A stretch of DNA of 45,210 nucleotides, taken from assembly GCA_026989655.1 (NCBI GenBank), contig JALSIX010000127.1, forward strand, positions 1 to 45,210, given 5' to 3'. The notes under the pieces are model-generated. The model was not told the origin of the DNA and searched no databases. It saw only the letters and a program-made list of their open reading frames with translations. The DNA is from Caldilineaceae bacterium. Its GTDB lineage: Bacteria > Chloroflexota > Anaerolineae > Caldilineales > Caldilineaceae. Numbering within the stretch: the first letter of the stretch is position 1; every line of letters starts with the position of its first letter. Positions 20,383 to 29,838 of this stretch are shown here, in pieces. A program made the translations under genes and the position numbers.

Positions 20383-21450
20383 ATGCCCGATCCGTCCGGG
20401 TCCATCTCCATCATCCATGTCAGCCGGGACTTCTTCTTCCAGGTGGTCAAACCCATCCTGGAGGAACACTTCCCAGAGGTGATGGACCAGACCGCGTTCG
20501 GCGTCTTCGGCTACGGCTCCGACGCCCTGGGGCTGGACGACGAGCTCTCCCGGGACCACCACTGGGGCCTGCGCATCGACGCGCTCATGCCCGAGGAGCT
20601 CTTCCGGGAGAAGCGGGACGCCATCCTGGAGAAGGTCCAGGCCCATCTGCCCGACACCTACCGGGGATTCTCCCTCCGCAAGGGCCATGTGGCCGGGCCC
20701 GGCCTGGCCCCGGACAGCCTGCCGGGCTTCCTGCGCCGGACCATCGGCCTGGAGCGGCCACCCCGCACCCACCAGGAGTGGCTGAGCATCCCGGAGGAGG
20801 ACATCATCCACGTGATCAACGGCGAGGTCTGGCACGATCCCCGGGGCGAGTTCACCGCCATCCGGGAACACCTGCAGGGCTACTACCCAGAGCCGGTGCG
20901 CCTGCGCCGCATCGCCCACTGGTGCCGCTACTACTCGGGCATGGGCACCTACGCGCTGAAGCGGGCCCTCTTACGCCAGGACGAGCTCTACGCCACCACC
21001 CGCTTCAGCAACGCCATCCGCCTGGGCATCCAGTTGGCCTTTCTCCTGGACCGGCGCTACTTCCCCTACGACAAGTGGCTCATGGCCTTCTTCCGCCGCC
21101 TGCCCCGCATGTACGACCGGCTGGCCCCCCTGGTGGAGGAGGCCCTGCCCCTGTCCACCCCCTGGGAGCGGAAGCTGGAGCTCCTGGACCGCATGTCTGA
21201 CATCCTGGACCAGACCCTGGTGGAGGACGGCATCATCGATCCCCACCCCCGCTTCCAAGGCTCGCCCACCTCGGGCTACCGGCTGCTGGAGCACGCCTAC
21301 GCGGTGATCCTGCGCAAGCTGCCAGAGGCGCTCCGCACGGTGGTACCCGTCTGGGATCAGATCTACCTGGAACGCTTCCACAGCGGCTACGTGGCCGAAC
21401 TGGATCTGGAGGAGTGGGACCGGCTCCTGAACCTGACACCGGTGGCGTGA
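20383..21450 (+). CDS. DUF4037 nucleotidyltransferase-like protein
   Basis: This 355-residue cytoplasmic protein resembles DUF4037 proteins. The key region, residues 40-62, reads GVFGYGSDALGLDDELSRDH followed by HWG. That is a nucleotidyltransferase-like GS...D signature of the form found in that family. The middle holds GFLRRTIG and IPEEDIIHVINGEVWHDPRG. The C-terminal half is helical (YYSGMGTYALKRALLRQDEL, FSNAIRLGIQLAFLLDRRYF, DKWLMAFFRRLP). TAGGAGG precedes the ATG. No reaction is established for this family, and its presence inside a rhamnose operon is unexplained. It could modify a small molecule or be a toxin/antitoxin-like nucleotidyltransferase; the sequence does not decide. Confidence 0.75.
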   Translation: MPDPSGSISIIHVSRDFFFQVVKPILEEHFPEVMDQTAFGVFGYGSDALGLDDELSRDHHWGLRIDALMPEELFREKRDAILEKVQAHLPDTYRGFSLRKGHVAGPGLAPDSLPGFLRRTIGLERPPRTHQEWLSIPEEDIIHVINGEVWHDPRGEFTAIREHLQGYYPEPVRLRRIAHWCRYYSGMGTYALKRALLRQDELYATTRFSNAIRLGIQLAFLLDRRYFPYDKWLMAFFRRLPRMYDRLAPLVEEALPLSTPWERKLELLDRMSDILDQTLVEDGIIDPHPRFQGSPTSGYRLLEHAYAVILRKLPEALRTVVPVWDQIYLERFHSGYVAELDLEEWDRLLNLTPVA

Positions 21451-21594
21451 GCGGAGGAAGGGGGAGCGGAGGACCACGGCATCGACGATGATCCGGGCGA
21501 CAGGGTGAATGGCCGGACAGGGAGAGCCAAGGACAGGCGAGCCCCTCTCCCCGGCCCCAGGCCCGTGGCCCGGTCGCCCTGAAAGGAGCCCCCG

Positions 21595-22608
21595 TTGAAC
21601 GCCAGAGAGCGGGTACGCGCGACCCTGGAACGACGGCCCACGGACCGCACCCCCGTGGACTGCTGGCTCTACGAACGGCGCTTCCTGGATCGGCTGGAGG
21701 CGGAGTACGGCCCCCGGGAGCAGTTCCTGGACGAGTTCGGCATCGATATCTTCGTGGGCTTCGTGCCCTACCCCAACCAGCTGGGCCGTCACGTGGACGT
21801 GACCGAGCTGGCCGCGCTGCCCCTGGAAGATCCCCGCGACCCCAAGTGGCTCACCTTCACCGCCTGGGACGAGATCTTCGGTGGCGTCAACGTGGCCCAG
21901 GCCCTGGAACAGCAGGGGCACAAACGCTGGATCATCGCCCACCTGTGGGGCATCGTGGAGGGGACCAGCACCTTCCTGGGCATCGAGAACTGCTGGCTCA
22001 ACCTGGGCCTGAACCCGGCGCTCATGGCCGCCTGGTTCGACCGCTACGCGGACTGGCTCTGCGGCCTGGTGGAGAGCGTGGCCGACGCCGGAGTGGACAT
22101 GGTCACCCTCTCCGACGACTGGGGGAGCAACCGCACCATGCTCTTCTCCCCTCGCATGTGGCGGCGCCTGATCGCGCCCTACACCCGCCGGGTGGTGCAA
22201 CACGCCCGCTCCCTGGGCCTCTACGTGAACCTGCACAGCGACGGCTACATCCTGGACGTGCTGCCCGACATCATCGAGACCGGCTACCACAGCATGCACC
22301 CGGTCCAGGAGAGCGCGGGCATGGATCCCCGCACCATCAAGGCCGAGTACGGGGACCGGATCGTGATCTACGGCTCCTTGGATGTGGTGGATGGCCTCCT
22401 GGCCCACGACGGCGAAGCCCTGGACCGCTACATCACCGAGCGCTTCCAGATCTACGCGCCCGGGGGCGGCTTCATCTTCAACACCGGCCACTTCGTCCAA
22501 CCGGATGTCCCGCCGTCCCGGCTGGTCCAGGCCTACCGCCGGGTCCGGGAGCTGGCCGCCCTGGACTGGAACGCCAGCCCCTCCCCATCGGAGATGGACC
22601 GGCCATGA
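21595..22608 (+). CDS. URO-D superfamily protein (uroporphyrinogen decarboxylase/methyltransferase-like)
   Basis: This 337-residue protein has the URO-D/MtaA barrel pattern: an N-terminal NARERVRATLERRPTDRTPV, DAGVDMVTLSDDWGSNRTML in the centre, SPRMWRRLIAPYTRRVVQHA, and LPDIIETGYHSMHPVQ near residues 223-238. The RQAGRY-like region of true HemE is absent. The HxC zinc motif of corrinoid methyltransferases (H-x-C-G) is replaced by H214-S-D-G217, so neither classical activity is likely. Relatives of this kind are common in sugar-utilisation loci of Chloroflexota and Planctomycetota with no known function. The start is TTG with AAGGAG eight bases before it. The stop overlaps the next start (ATGA), tying its translation to the rhamnosidase. 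Confidence 0.85.
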   Translation: MNARERVRATLERRPTDRTPVDCWLYERRFLDRLEAEYGPREQFLDEFGIDIFVGFVPYPNQLGRHVDVTELAALPLEDPRDPKWLTFTAWDEIFGGVNVAQALEQQGHKRWIIAHLWGIVEGTSTFLGIENCWLNLGLNPALMAAWFDRYADWLCGLVESVADAGVDMVTLSDDWGSNRTMLFSPRMWRRLIAPYTRRVVQHARSLGLYVNLHSDGYILDVLPDIIETGYHSMHPVQESAGMDPRTIKAEYGDRIVIYGSLDVVDGLLAHDGEALDRYITERFQIYAPGGGFIFNTGHFVQPDVPPSRLVQAYRRVRELAALDWNASPSPSEMDRP

Positions 22609-24758
22609 GCGCGCGGCCCATGCCTTTCCAGCAGGGGTTCTGGATCGGCTCGGACCACCCTTTCGACCTCCACGAGGCCTACCTCTGCTTCCGCTCCCCA
22701 TCCTGCTGGACCCTGCCGGATCGCCCTTCTTCGGCCCGGCTCTGGCTCACCGCGGACAGCCGCTATCGGCTCTGGATCAACGGCCAGCCCGTGGGACGGG
22801 GGCCCGCCCGCTCCTGGCCCCACGCCCAACAGGTGGATGTCCTGGAGGTCCAGCACCTGCTCCGGCCCGGCGAGAACACCCTGGCCGTCCAGGTCTACCA
22901 GCCCGGATACTCCCACTTCGCCTACGTGCACCGGGGAACGGCCGGCCTGCTGGCCGCGCTGGAGGTCGACGGCCAGGTGGTCCTGGCCACGGGGCCCACC
23001 TGGCGGGTGCGACGGGACCCCTCCTTTCGGGCCCTGGTGCCGCGGATCTCCATCTACGGCAGCGGGGTGGAGGACCGGGACCTGGCCCTGGCCGAGGGCT
23101 GGACCGAGCCCTGCTTCGACGACCGAAACTGGTCCCCAGCCCGGATCGTGGCCCCGGCCGAGGGGCCCCTCTGGTCTGGCCTCCGACCCCGACAGACCCC
23201 TCTCCTGGAGGAGCGAACCCTGCCGGTGGCGGGCCCGGACAGCCCCTTTCGCCGGGTGGAATGTCGTCGGGGTCCCGCCCCCGCGGAGAGGGCCGACCCC
23301 CACCAGGCGCTCCGCAGGCTGTGGCACACCGCCCGCCCCACCGTCCTGCCCGATGCCGTGGACGGCTGGTATCGGGTCCGTCTATCTCCTGGGGAAGGTG
23401 TGGCCTGGCTCGTGGACCTGGGCCGGACCCACACCTGCCAGGCATGGGCCCAGGTCCAAGGAGCTCGAGGCGGCGAGCAGCTCCTGGTGAGCTATGCGGA
23501 CAAGGTGGTGGAGGGCCAGGTGGTCCTCTCGGATCCCCGGACCTACTGCCGGATGCGGGTGACGGATCGTTTCCGGCTGCGGCCCGGCGCCCAGGTGGCC
23601 CAGGGCTTCGGCATGCGGGGAGGGCGGTTCCTGATCTTCGCCCTGGTGGGGGCCGAGCCGGCCGAGCTGGCCGTACGGCTCCTGGTGACCACAGCCACCT
23701 ACCCCCTGGCGGAAACCCGAACCCTGCACACCGGCGATCCCCTGTTGGACGGCGTGGTCTCCCTGTGCGAGAACACGGTCCGGGCCTGCCTCCAGGACAC
23801 CCTGGTGGACTGTGTGTGGCGAGAGGCCGGCCAGTGGCTCGGGGACGCCCTGCCCCAGGCCCTGGCCCTGGCCGCCATGAGCGACGACCTGCGCCCCCTG
23901 CAGGTGGCCATCCAGATGGCCGCGGAGGGGGCCTACGCCGACGGCATCCTGCCCTCGGTGCTGCCCAGCGAGGCCCACGCCTACACGGTGCTGGACTACA
24001 ACTTCACCTGGGTGGAGCTCCTGCACCTCCACCATCGACTCCGCCGCGATGGGGCCTTCCTGGCCCAGATGTGGCCCGTCCTGGTCCGGATGCTGGCCCG
24101 TTTCCGGGCGGATCGGGGCCCGGATGGCCTGCTGCGCAGCCAGCCCGGCCGACGCCTCTTCCTGGACTGGGCCCCCCTCTCCCGCAACGAGCCCAGCGCG
24201 GTCTACAACCTCCGCTATCTCCGGGCCCTGCAGCTGGCCGCCCAGGAGTGGGAGGGAGTGGATCCCGAGTGGGGCGCTTCCGTCGCGGGGCAGCGCCAGG
24301 CCTGGCAGGAGGAGGCCCAGTCCCTGGCCCAGGCCATCCGGGCGACTTTCTGGGAAGGGGGCGTCTGGTGGGACGACCGGGAACGCACCACGTCTTCCCA
24401 GTTGGCCGCGGCCCTGGCCCTGCTCACCGGCCTGGTGCGCCCGGAGGAAGCGGACGCGGTCCTGGACGCGCTGGCGGCCCGCTCCCTGGACCCACGGGAC
24501 GAGCACCGGCCGGGGGAGATGGTCCTGGCCAGCCCCTTCATGCACCACTACGTGTTGGAGGCCCTGTACCAGGCCGACCGCCACCAGGAGGTCCGGGCCA
24601 TCATCCGAGAACGATGGGGGCGTTGGGTCCAGGCCGGCTATCCCACGGCCTGGGAGAACTGGAATGTGGATTTCCCCGACGGTTCCCAGTGCCACGCCTT
24701 CGCCGCGCACCCCCGATACCACCTCGCGCGGCTGGCCGCGGCCGAACCCAGCCCGTAA
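22605..24758 (+). CDS. Alpha-L-rhamnosidase, GH78-like, cytoplasmic
   Basis: This 717-residue enzyme would release L-rhamnose from rhamnosides. The N-terminal part is beta-rich (LWLTADSRYRLWINGQPVGR and LLRPGENTLAVQVYQPGYSH). An (alpha/alpha)6-barrel follows. The family active-site motif appears as DCVWREAGQWLGD, with D402 and E407 corresponding to the DCPQRE..GW.GD of GH78; the PQ positions are changed to VW. The second conserved region is PTAWENWNVDFPDGSQCHAF, with the likely general base E684. No signal peptide is present, so the enzyme works inside the cell on imported rhamnosyl compounds. The start overlaps the preceding stop (ATGA). It precedes rhaA by 12 bases. Confidence 0.88.
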   Translation: MSARPMPFQQGFWIGSDHPFDLHEAYLCFRSPSCWTLPDRPSSARLWLTADSRYRLWINGQPVGRGPARSWPHAQQVDVLEVQHLLRPGENTLAVQVYQPGYSHFAYVHRGTAGLLAALEVDGQVVLATGPTWRVRRDPSFRALVPRISIYGSGVEDRDLALAEGWTEPCFDDRNWSPARIVAPAEGPLWSGLRPRQTPLLEERTLPVAGPDSPFRRVECRRGPAPAERADPHQALRRLWHTARPTVLPDAVDGWYRVRLSPGEGVAWLVDLGRTHTCQAWAQVQGARGGEQLLVSYADKVVEGQVVLSDPRTYCRMRVTDRFRLRPGAQVAQGFGMRGGRFLIFALVGAEPAELAVRLLVTTATYPLAETRTLHTGDPLLDGVVSLCENTVRACLQDTLVDCVWREAGQWLGDALPQALALAAMSDDLRPLQVAIQMAAEGAYADGILPSVLPSEAHAYTVLDYNFTWVELLHLHHRLRRDGAFLAQMWPVLVRMLARFRADRGPDGLLRSQPGRRLFLDWAPLSRNEPSAVYNLRYLRALQLAAQEWEGVDPEWGASVAGQRQAWQEEAQSLAQAIRATFWEGGVWWDDRERTTSSQLAAALALLTGLVRPEEADAVLDALAARSLDPRDEHRPGEMVLASPFMHHYVLEALYQADRHQEVRAIIRERWGRWVQAGYPTAWENWNVDFPDGSQCHAFAAHPRYHLARLAAAEPSP

Positions 24759-24770
24759 CAGGAGACATCC

Positions 24771-26048
24771 ATGGCTGAACGACCGACCACCACCCAGATC
24801 GAACAGGCCTACGCCCTGGCCCGGGAGCGCTACGCGGCCCTGGGTGTGGACACGGACGCGGCCCTGGAGCGGCTGCGCCGGATCGCCATCAGCCTCCACT
24901 GCTGGCAGGGGGACGACGTCCTGGGCTTCGAGGACCCGGAACGAGGCCTCAGCGGGGGCATCCTGGCTACCGGAAACTACCCGGGTAGGGCCCGGACCCC
25001 GGACGAGCTCCGCCAGGACCTGGAGATGGTCTACCGGCTGTTGCCGGGCCGACATCGGCTGAACCTCCACGCCATCTACCTGGAGAGCGGAGGTCGCAGG
25101 GTGGAGCGGAACGAGATCGGCCCGGAGCACTTCCAGAGCTGGGTGGACTGGGCCCAGGAACAGGGCTTGGGCCTGGACTTCAACCCCACCTGCTTCTCTC
25201 ACCCCCTGGCCGACGACGGCTTCACCCTGGCCCACCCGGATGAGGGCGTCCGCCGTTTCTGGATCGAGCACTGCCGGGCCTGTCGCCGCATCGGCGAGCA
25301 CTTCGGCCGGGAGCTGGGCACCCCCTGCATCACGAACATCTGGATCCCCGACGGCTTCAAGGACACCCCCGCGGACCGCCGGGCGCCCCGGGAACGGCTG
25401 CGGGACTCCCTGGACCGGATATTCGCCGAGCCCGTGGACGTGCGCTACAATCGAGACGCGGTGGAGTCCAAGCTCTTCGGCATCGGTTCCGAGAGCTACG
25501 TGGTGGGCTCCCACGAGTTCTACCTGGGCTACGTGGCCACCCGCCACAAGATCCTCTGCCTGGACATGGGCCATTTCCACCCCACCGAACAGATCGCGGA
25601 CAAGGTCAGCGCGGTGATGCTCTACGTGGACGAGCTCCTCCTCCACGTGAGCCGGGGGGTCCGCTGGGACAGCGACCACGTGGTCACCCTGGCCGACGAG
25701 GTCCTGGCCCTCATGCAGGAGATCGTCCGGGGTGGCTACCTGGACCGGGTCCACATCGGGCTGGACTTCTTCGACGCGAGCATCCAGCGGGTGGCCGCCT
25801 GGGTCATCGGCAGCCGGAACGTGCTCAAGGCCCTGCTGGTGGCCCTGTTGGAGCCCGTGGAGACCCTGCAGGCCCTGGAACAGGCCGGCGATCTCACCGG
25901 CCGCCTGGCCCTGATGGAGGAGATGAAGGCCATGCCCTGGCAGGCCGTCTGGGACTACCACTGCCTGCAACAGGACGTGCCCGTGGGCATGGCCTGGCTG
26001 GACCAGGTCCGGGCCTACGAGAAGGACGTGCTGGCCGAGCGGGGGTAG
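24771..26048 (+). CDS. rhaA: L-rhamnose isomerase
   Basis: This 425-residue metal-dependent enzyme converts L-rhamnose to L-rhamnulose, the first step of the pathway. It matches the E. coli RhaA type closely from memory: [127 protein letters not shown] and [20 protein letters not shown]. The Glu, Asp and His residues of the metal site lie in the [16 protein letters not shown] and [10 protein letters not shown] segments. The length is normal. AGGAGA precedes the ATG. It is followed after 25 bases by the kinase. Confidence 0.97.
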   Translation: MAERPTTTQIEQAYALARERYAALGVDTDAALERLRRIAISLHCWQGDDVLGFEDPERGLSGGILATGNYPGRARTPDELRQDLEMVYRLLPGRHRLNLHAIYLESGGRRVERNEIGPEHFQSWVDWAQEQGLGLDFNPTCFSHPLADDGFTLAHPDEGVRRFWIEHCRACRRIGEHFGRELGTPCITNIWIPDGFKDTPADRRAPRERLRDSLDRIFAEPVDVRYNRDAVESKLFGIGSESYVVGSHEFYLGYVATRHKILCLDMGHFHPTEQIADKVSAVMLYVDELLLHVSRGVRWDSDHVVTLADEVLALMQEIVRGGYLDRVHIGLDFFDASIQRVAAWVIGSRNVLKALLVALLEPVETLQALEQAGDLTGRLALMEEMKAMPWQAVWDYHCLQQDVPVGMAWLDQVRAYEKDVLAERG

Positions 26049-26073
26049 GTGGAGGCACAGGGAGGAACCGACC

Positions 26074-27540
26074 ATGGCCGCTTCGACCACGAGCCGTACC
26101 GTGCTGGCCATCGACCTGGGCGCGGAGTCGGGCCGGGTCATGGCCGTGGCCTGGGATGGCGAACACCTGGCAGTGGAGGAACTCCACCGCTTCCCGAACG
26201 GACCGGTGGAGGTGCGGGGTACCCTCTTCTGGGACTTCCTGTACCTCTGGCAGGAGATCCAGCGGGGCATCGAGAAGGGCCGAGCCCTCGGGCCGGCCAG
26301 CCTGGGCGTGGACACCTGGGGGGTGGACTTCGCCCTGCTGGACGCCACCGGCCACCTGGTGGGCAACCCGGTCCACTACCGGGACGCCCGCACCCAGGGG
26401 GTCATGGAGCGGGTGCTGGAACGGATCCCCCGGGAGACGATCTTCGCCCAGACCGGGGTCCAGTTCCTCCCCATCAACACCCTCTACCAGCTCATGAGCC
26501 TGGTGGAGGCCGACGCCCCCCCTCTGGCCATCGCGGAGACCTTTCTCATGGCCCCCGACCTGATCCACGGCTGGCTCACCGGGGCCCGGGTCTGCGAGTT
26601 CACCAACGCCACCACCACCCAGCTCTTCAACCCCCAACGGGGCACCTGGGCCGTGGAGCTCATGGAGTCCCTGGGGATCCCCACCCGGATCTTCCCCGAG
26701 ATCGTCCCCCCGGGCACCCGCCTGGGAGAGTACCAGGGCATCCCGGTCATCGCGCCGGCCACCCACGACACGGCCAGCGCGGTGGCCGCGGTGCCGGCCC
26801 GGGGGCCGGGCTTCGCCTACATCAGCTCGGGGACGTGGAGCCTGGCGGGGCTGGAGGTGTCCGAGCCCATCCTGGGCCCCGAGGCCTTGGCCGTCAACGC
26901 GACCAACGAGGGGGGCGTGGAAGGCACCTACCGTTTCCTGCGCAACCTCATGGGCCTGTGGATCGTGCAGCAATGCCGACGGGCCTGGGCTGAGGAGGGA
27001 TACAGCTACACCTACGCAGAGCTCACGGAGATGGCCGCGGCCGCGCCGCCCTTCCGCTGCGTCATCGACCCGGACGATGGCCGCTTCCTCCCGCCGGGCG
27101 ACCATCCCCGGCTGATCCAGGAGATGGCCTGGGAGACCGGCCAGCCCGTCCCCGAGACCCCAGGCCAGGTGATCCGCTGCGTCCTGGAGAGCCTGGCCCT
27201 GAGCTACCGGGAGACCCTGACCCGGCTGGCCGAGGTGGCGGACCAGCCCATCCACACGGTCCACATCGTGGGGGGCGGCTCCCGCAACGAGCTGCTCAAC
27301 CAGATGACCGCGGACGCCACGGGCTGGCCCGTGGTGGCCGGCCCGGCCGAGGCCACGGTCATCGGCAACGCCCTGGTCCAGCTCAAGGCCCTGGGCGAAC
27401 TGAGCTCCGTTGCCGAGGGACGCGGCCGGGTGGCCACCCTCCCCGAGCTGCGTACCTACGAACCCCGGCCCTCGTCTGCCTGGGAGGAGCTGTACGCGCG
27501 GTACAAGGCCCTGCCCACCCGCACACCGCCCTCCACCTAG
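26074..27540 (+). CDS. rhaB: Rhamnulokinase
   Basis: This 488-residue FGGY-family sugar kinase phosphorylates L-rhamnulose to L-rhamnulose 1-phosphate with ATP. The first phosphate loop is VLAIDLGAESGRVMAVAWDG, and the rhamnulokinase-type sequences SLGVDTWGVDFALLDATGHL, HYRDARTQGVME, TGVQFLPINTLYQLMSL and FTNATTTQLFNPQRG follow. ISSGTWSLAGLE, NATNEGGVEGTYRFLRN and HIVGGGSRNELLNQMTADAT complete the C-terminal ATP domain. GGAGGAA precedes the ATG. The neighbouring isomerase and aldolase leave little doubt about the substrate. Confidence 0.96.
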   Translation: MAASTTSRTVLAIDLGAESGRVMAVAWDGEHLAVEELHRFPNGPVEVRGTLFWDFLYLWQEIQRGIEKGRALGPASLGVDTWGVDFALLDATGHLVGNPVHYRDARTQGVMERVLERIPRETIFAQTGVQFLPINTLYQLMSLVEADAPPLAIAETFLMAPDLIHGWLTGARVCEFTNATTTQLFNPQRGTWAVELMESLGIPTRIFPEIVPPGTRLGEYQGIPVIAPATHDTASAVAAVPARGPGFAYISSGTWSLAGLEVSEPILGPEALAVNATNEGGVEGTYRFLRNLMGLWIVQQCRRAWAEEGYSYTYAELTEMAAAAPPFRCVIDPDDGRFLPPGDHPRLIQEMAWETGQPVPETPGQVIRCVLESLALSYRETLTRLAEVADQPIHTVHIVGGGSRNELLNQMTADATGWPVVAGPAEATVIGNALVQLKALGELSSVAEGRGRVATLPELRTYEPRPSSAWEELYARYKALPTRTPPST

Positions 27541-27622
27541 GCAGGCCGCCCCGCGACGGCCCTGGAAGGCCTGGGATGGGCCATCTTCACACGGCTTCGG
27601 CCAGGAACGAGGAGGAGGCACC

Positions 27623-29815
27623 ATGCACTATCGACCGGAAGAGTTCCGCCATGTCCGCTACCTGTGGGACGACGACGCGGTGCAGGGCATGGATCCCGTG
27701 GACCGGCTGGTCTACCGCTCCAACCTGCTGGGCGCGGACCTGCGCATCACCAACACCGGTGGCGGGAACACCTCGTCCAAGGTGACCATGCCCGATCCCC
27801 TCACCGGCGCGCCCATGGAGGTCCTGTGGGTGAAGGGCTCCGGCGGCGATCTGCGGACCTCGAACCGGACCCACTTCGCCTCCCTCTCCATGGAACGGCT
27901 GCGGCAGCTCCGGGAGCTCTACCGGGCAGACGCCGGCCGGGGCCCCAAGACCCCGGTGGAGGACCGGATGGTCTCCCTCTACCCCCACGCGGTGTACAAC
28001 CTGAACCCCCGGGCCAGCTCCATCGACACGCCCCTCCACGCCTTCATCCCCTACCGCCACGTGGATCACACCCACCCCCACGCGATCATCGCCCTGGCCG
28101 CGGCGGAGAACGGCCAGGCCCTGACCCAGGCCATCTTCGGCGACGCGGTGGGCTGGATCCCCTGGCAGCGTCCGGGCTTCGACCTGGGGCTCCGGCTGGA
28201 GGCCTTCTGCCGGGAACATCCCCAGGCCATCGGCGCGGTGTTGGGGGGCCATGGGCTCATCAACTGGGCCGACGACGACAAGGAGTGCTATGAACGCACC
28301 CTGGCCATCATCGAGACCGCAGCCCGCTACATCCAGGCCCAAGCCCAGGGCCAGGATCCCTTCGGCGGCCCCCGCTACCCGGCCCTGGACCCGGAGGCCC
28401 GACGGCGGATCCTGGTGGCCCTGCTCCCCTGGCTCCGAGGACGGGTGAGCCAGGAACACCGCTTCGTGGCCACCGTGGACACGGACGAGGCGGTGCTGAC
28501 CTTTGTCAACAGCCAGGACGCGCCCCGCCTGGCCGAGCTGGGGACCTCCTGTCCGGATCACTTCCTGCGCACGAAGATCAAGCCCCTCTACGTGGACTGG
28601 AACCCGGTCCAGGAGGACCTGGCCACCCTCCAGAGCCGGCTGCAGGAAGGGTTGGAGCGCTACCGCCAGGACTACCGGGCCTACTACCAACGATATCGTC
28701 GCCCCGACTCGCCCCCCATGCGGGATCCCAACCCCACGGTGATCCTGGTGCCTGGGGTGGGCCTCATCGCCTGGGGCAAGAACAAGAGCGAGAGCCGGGT
28801 CACCGCGGAGTTCTACAAGGCCGCGGTGGAGGTGATGCGGGGCGCCGAGGCCCTGGACCGCTACACCGCCCTGCCCCTCCAGGAGGCCTTCGACATCGAG
28901 TACTGGGCCCTGGAGGAGGCCAAGCTGCGCCGCATGCCCCCGGAGAAGGGGTTGGCCCGCCAGATCGCGGTGGTCATCGGCGGCGGGAGCGGCATCGGCC
29001 GGGCCGTGGCCCAGCGGATGATCCAGGAGGACGCCCACGTGGTGGTGGCAGACCTGGACGCGGAGGCCGCCCAGGAGACAGCCGAGGGGCTGGTGGCCCA
29101 GGCCGGCATGGGCATCGGCCTGGCCGGCACCGGCATCTCCCGCTGTGGCCCGGCCATCTCCCTGGAGGTGGACATCACCGACCGGACCTCGGTGCGCCGC
29201 CTGTTGGAGACCACCGTCCTGGCCTACGGGGGGGTGGACCATATCGTGGTCACCGCAGGGCTGTTCGTCCCCCCGGACGCGACCGGCCACATCCCCGATC
29301 CAAGCTGGGCAGACACCTTTGCCGTGAACGTCACCGGCCCCTACCTGGTCGCGGATGAGGCCCGGCCCATCTGGGCAGCCCAGGAGCTGCCCGGCAGCCT
29401 GGTGATCGCGACCAGCGTCAACGGGGTGGTGCCCAAGCGGGGCTCGGAGGCCTACGACGCGAGCAAGGCCGCGGCCAACCACCTGATCCGCGAGCTGGCC
29501 CTGGCCCTGGCCCCCCTCGTCCGGGTCAACGGCCTGGCGCCCGCGGCCGTGGTCCAGGGCAGCGCCATGTTCCCCCGGGAGCGGATCATCGCCTCCCTGC
29601 TCAAGTACGGCCTGGACTTCGACGAGAGCGAGGACACGGAGACCCTGCGGGAACGGCTGGCCGCCTTCTATGCCCGACGGACCCTGCTGGGCGTCCCTGT
29701 CTTGCCCGAGGACCAGGCCGAGGTCGTCTACCTCCTCTGCACCCGGGCCTTCGGCAAGACCACCGGCCAGATCTTCACCGTGGACGGCGGCCTGCCCGAG
29801 GCCTTCCTCCGCTGA
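27623..29815 (+). CDS. rhaEW: Bifunctional rhamnulose-1-phosphate aldolase / L-lactaldehyde dehydrogenase
   Basis: This 730-residue fusion carries out the last two dedicated steps. The N-terminal half (about 1-430) is a class II aldolase: TNTGGGNTSSKV, LWVKGSGGDLRT, the metal-binding DHTHPHAIIAL (H149, H151) and GGHGLINW (H210). It splits rhamnulose 1-phosphate into dihydroxyacetone phosphate and L-lactaldehyde. The C-terminal half (about 445-730) is a short-chain dehydrogenase with the Rossmann motif VVIGGGSGIGRAVAQ, a catalytic YDASK (Y611, K615) and a C-terminal TVDGGLPEAF; it would oxidise lactaldehyde to lactate. Such RhaEW fusions are described from Chloroflexus and Bacillus. GAGGAGG precedes the ATG. 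It is the last gene of the operon. Confidence 0.95.
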   Translation: MHYRPEEFRHVRYLWDDDAVQGMDPVDRLVYRSNLLGADLRITNTGGGNTSSKVTMPDPLTGAPMEVLWVKGSGGDLRTSNRTHFASLSMERLRQLRELYRADAGRGPKTPVEDRMVSLYPHAVYNLNPRASSIDTPLHAFIPYRHVDHTHPHAIIALAAAENGQALTQAIFGDAVGWIPWQRPGFDLGLRLEAFCREHPQAIGAVLGGHGLINWADDDKECYERTLAIIETAARYIQAQAQGQDPFGGPRYPALDPEARRRILVALLPWLRGRVSQEHRFVATVDTDEAVLTFVNSQDAPRLAELGTSCPDHFLRTKIKPLYVDWNPVQEDLATLQSRLQEGLERYRQDYRAYYQRYRRPDSPPMRDPNPTVILVPGVGLIAWGKNKSESRVTAEFYKAAVEVMRGAEALDRYTALPLQEAFDIEYWALEEAKLRRMPPEKGLARQIAVVIGGGSGIGRAVAQRMIQEDAHVVVADLDAEAAQETAEGLVAQAGMGIGLAGTGISRCGPAISLEVDITDRTSVRRLLETTVLAYGGVDHIVVTAGLFVPPDATGHIPDPSWADTFAVNVTGPYLVADEARPIWAAQELPGSLVIATSVNGVVPKRGSEAYDASKAAANHLIRELALALAPLVRVNGLAPAAVVQGSAMFPRERIIASLLKYGLDFDESEDTETLRERLAAFYARRTLLGVPVLPEDQAEVVYLLCTRAFGKTTGQIFTVDGGLPEAFLR

Positions 29816-29838
29816 CCCCCGTCCGGCCGGGCCGGCGT

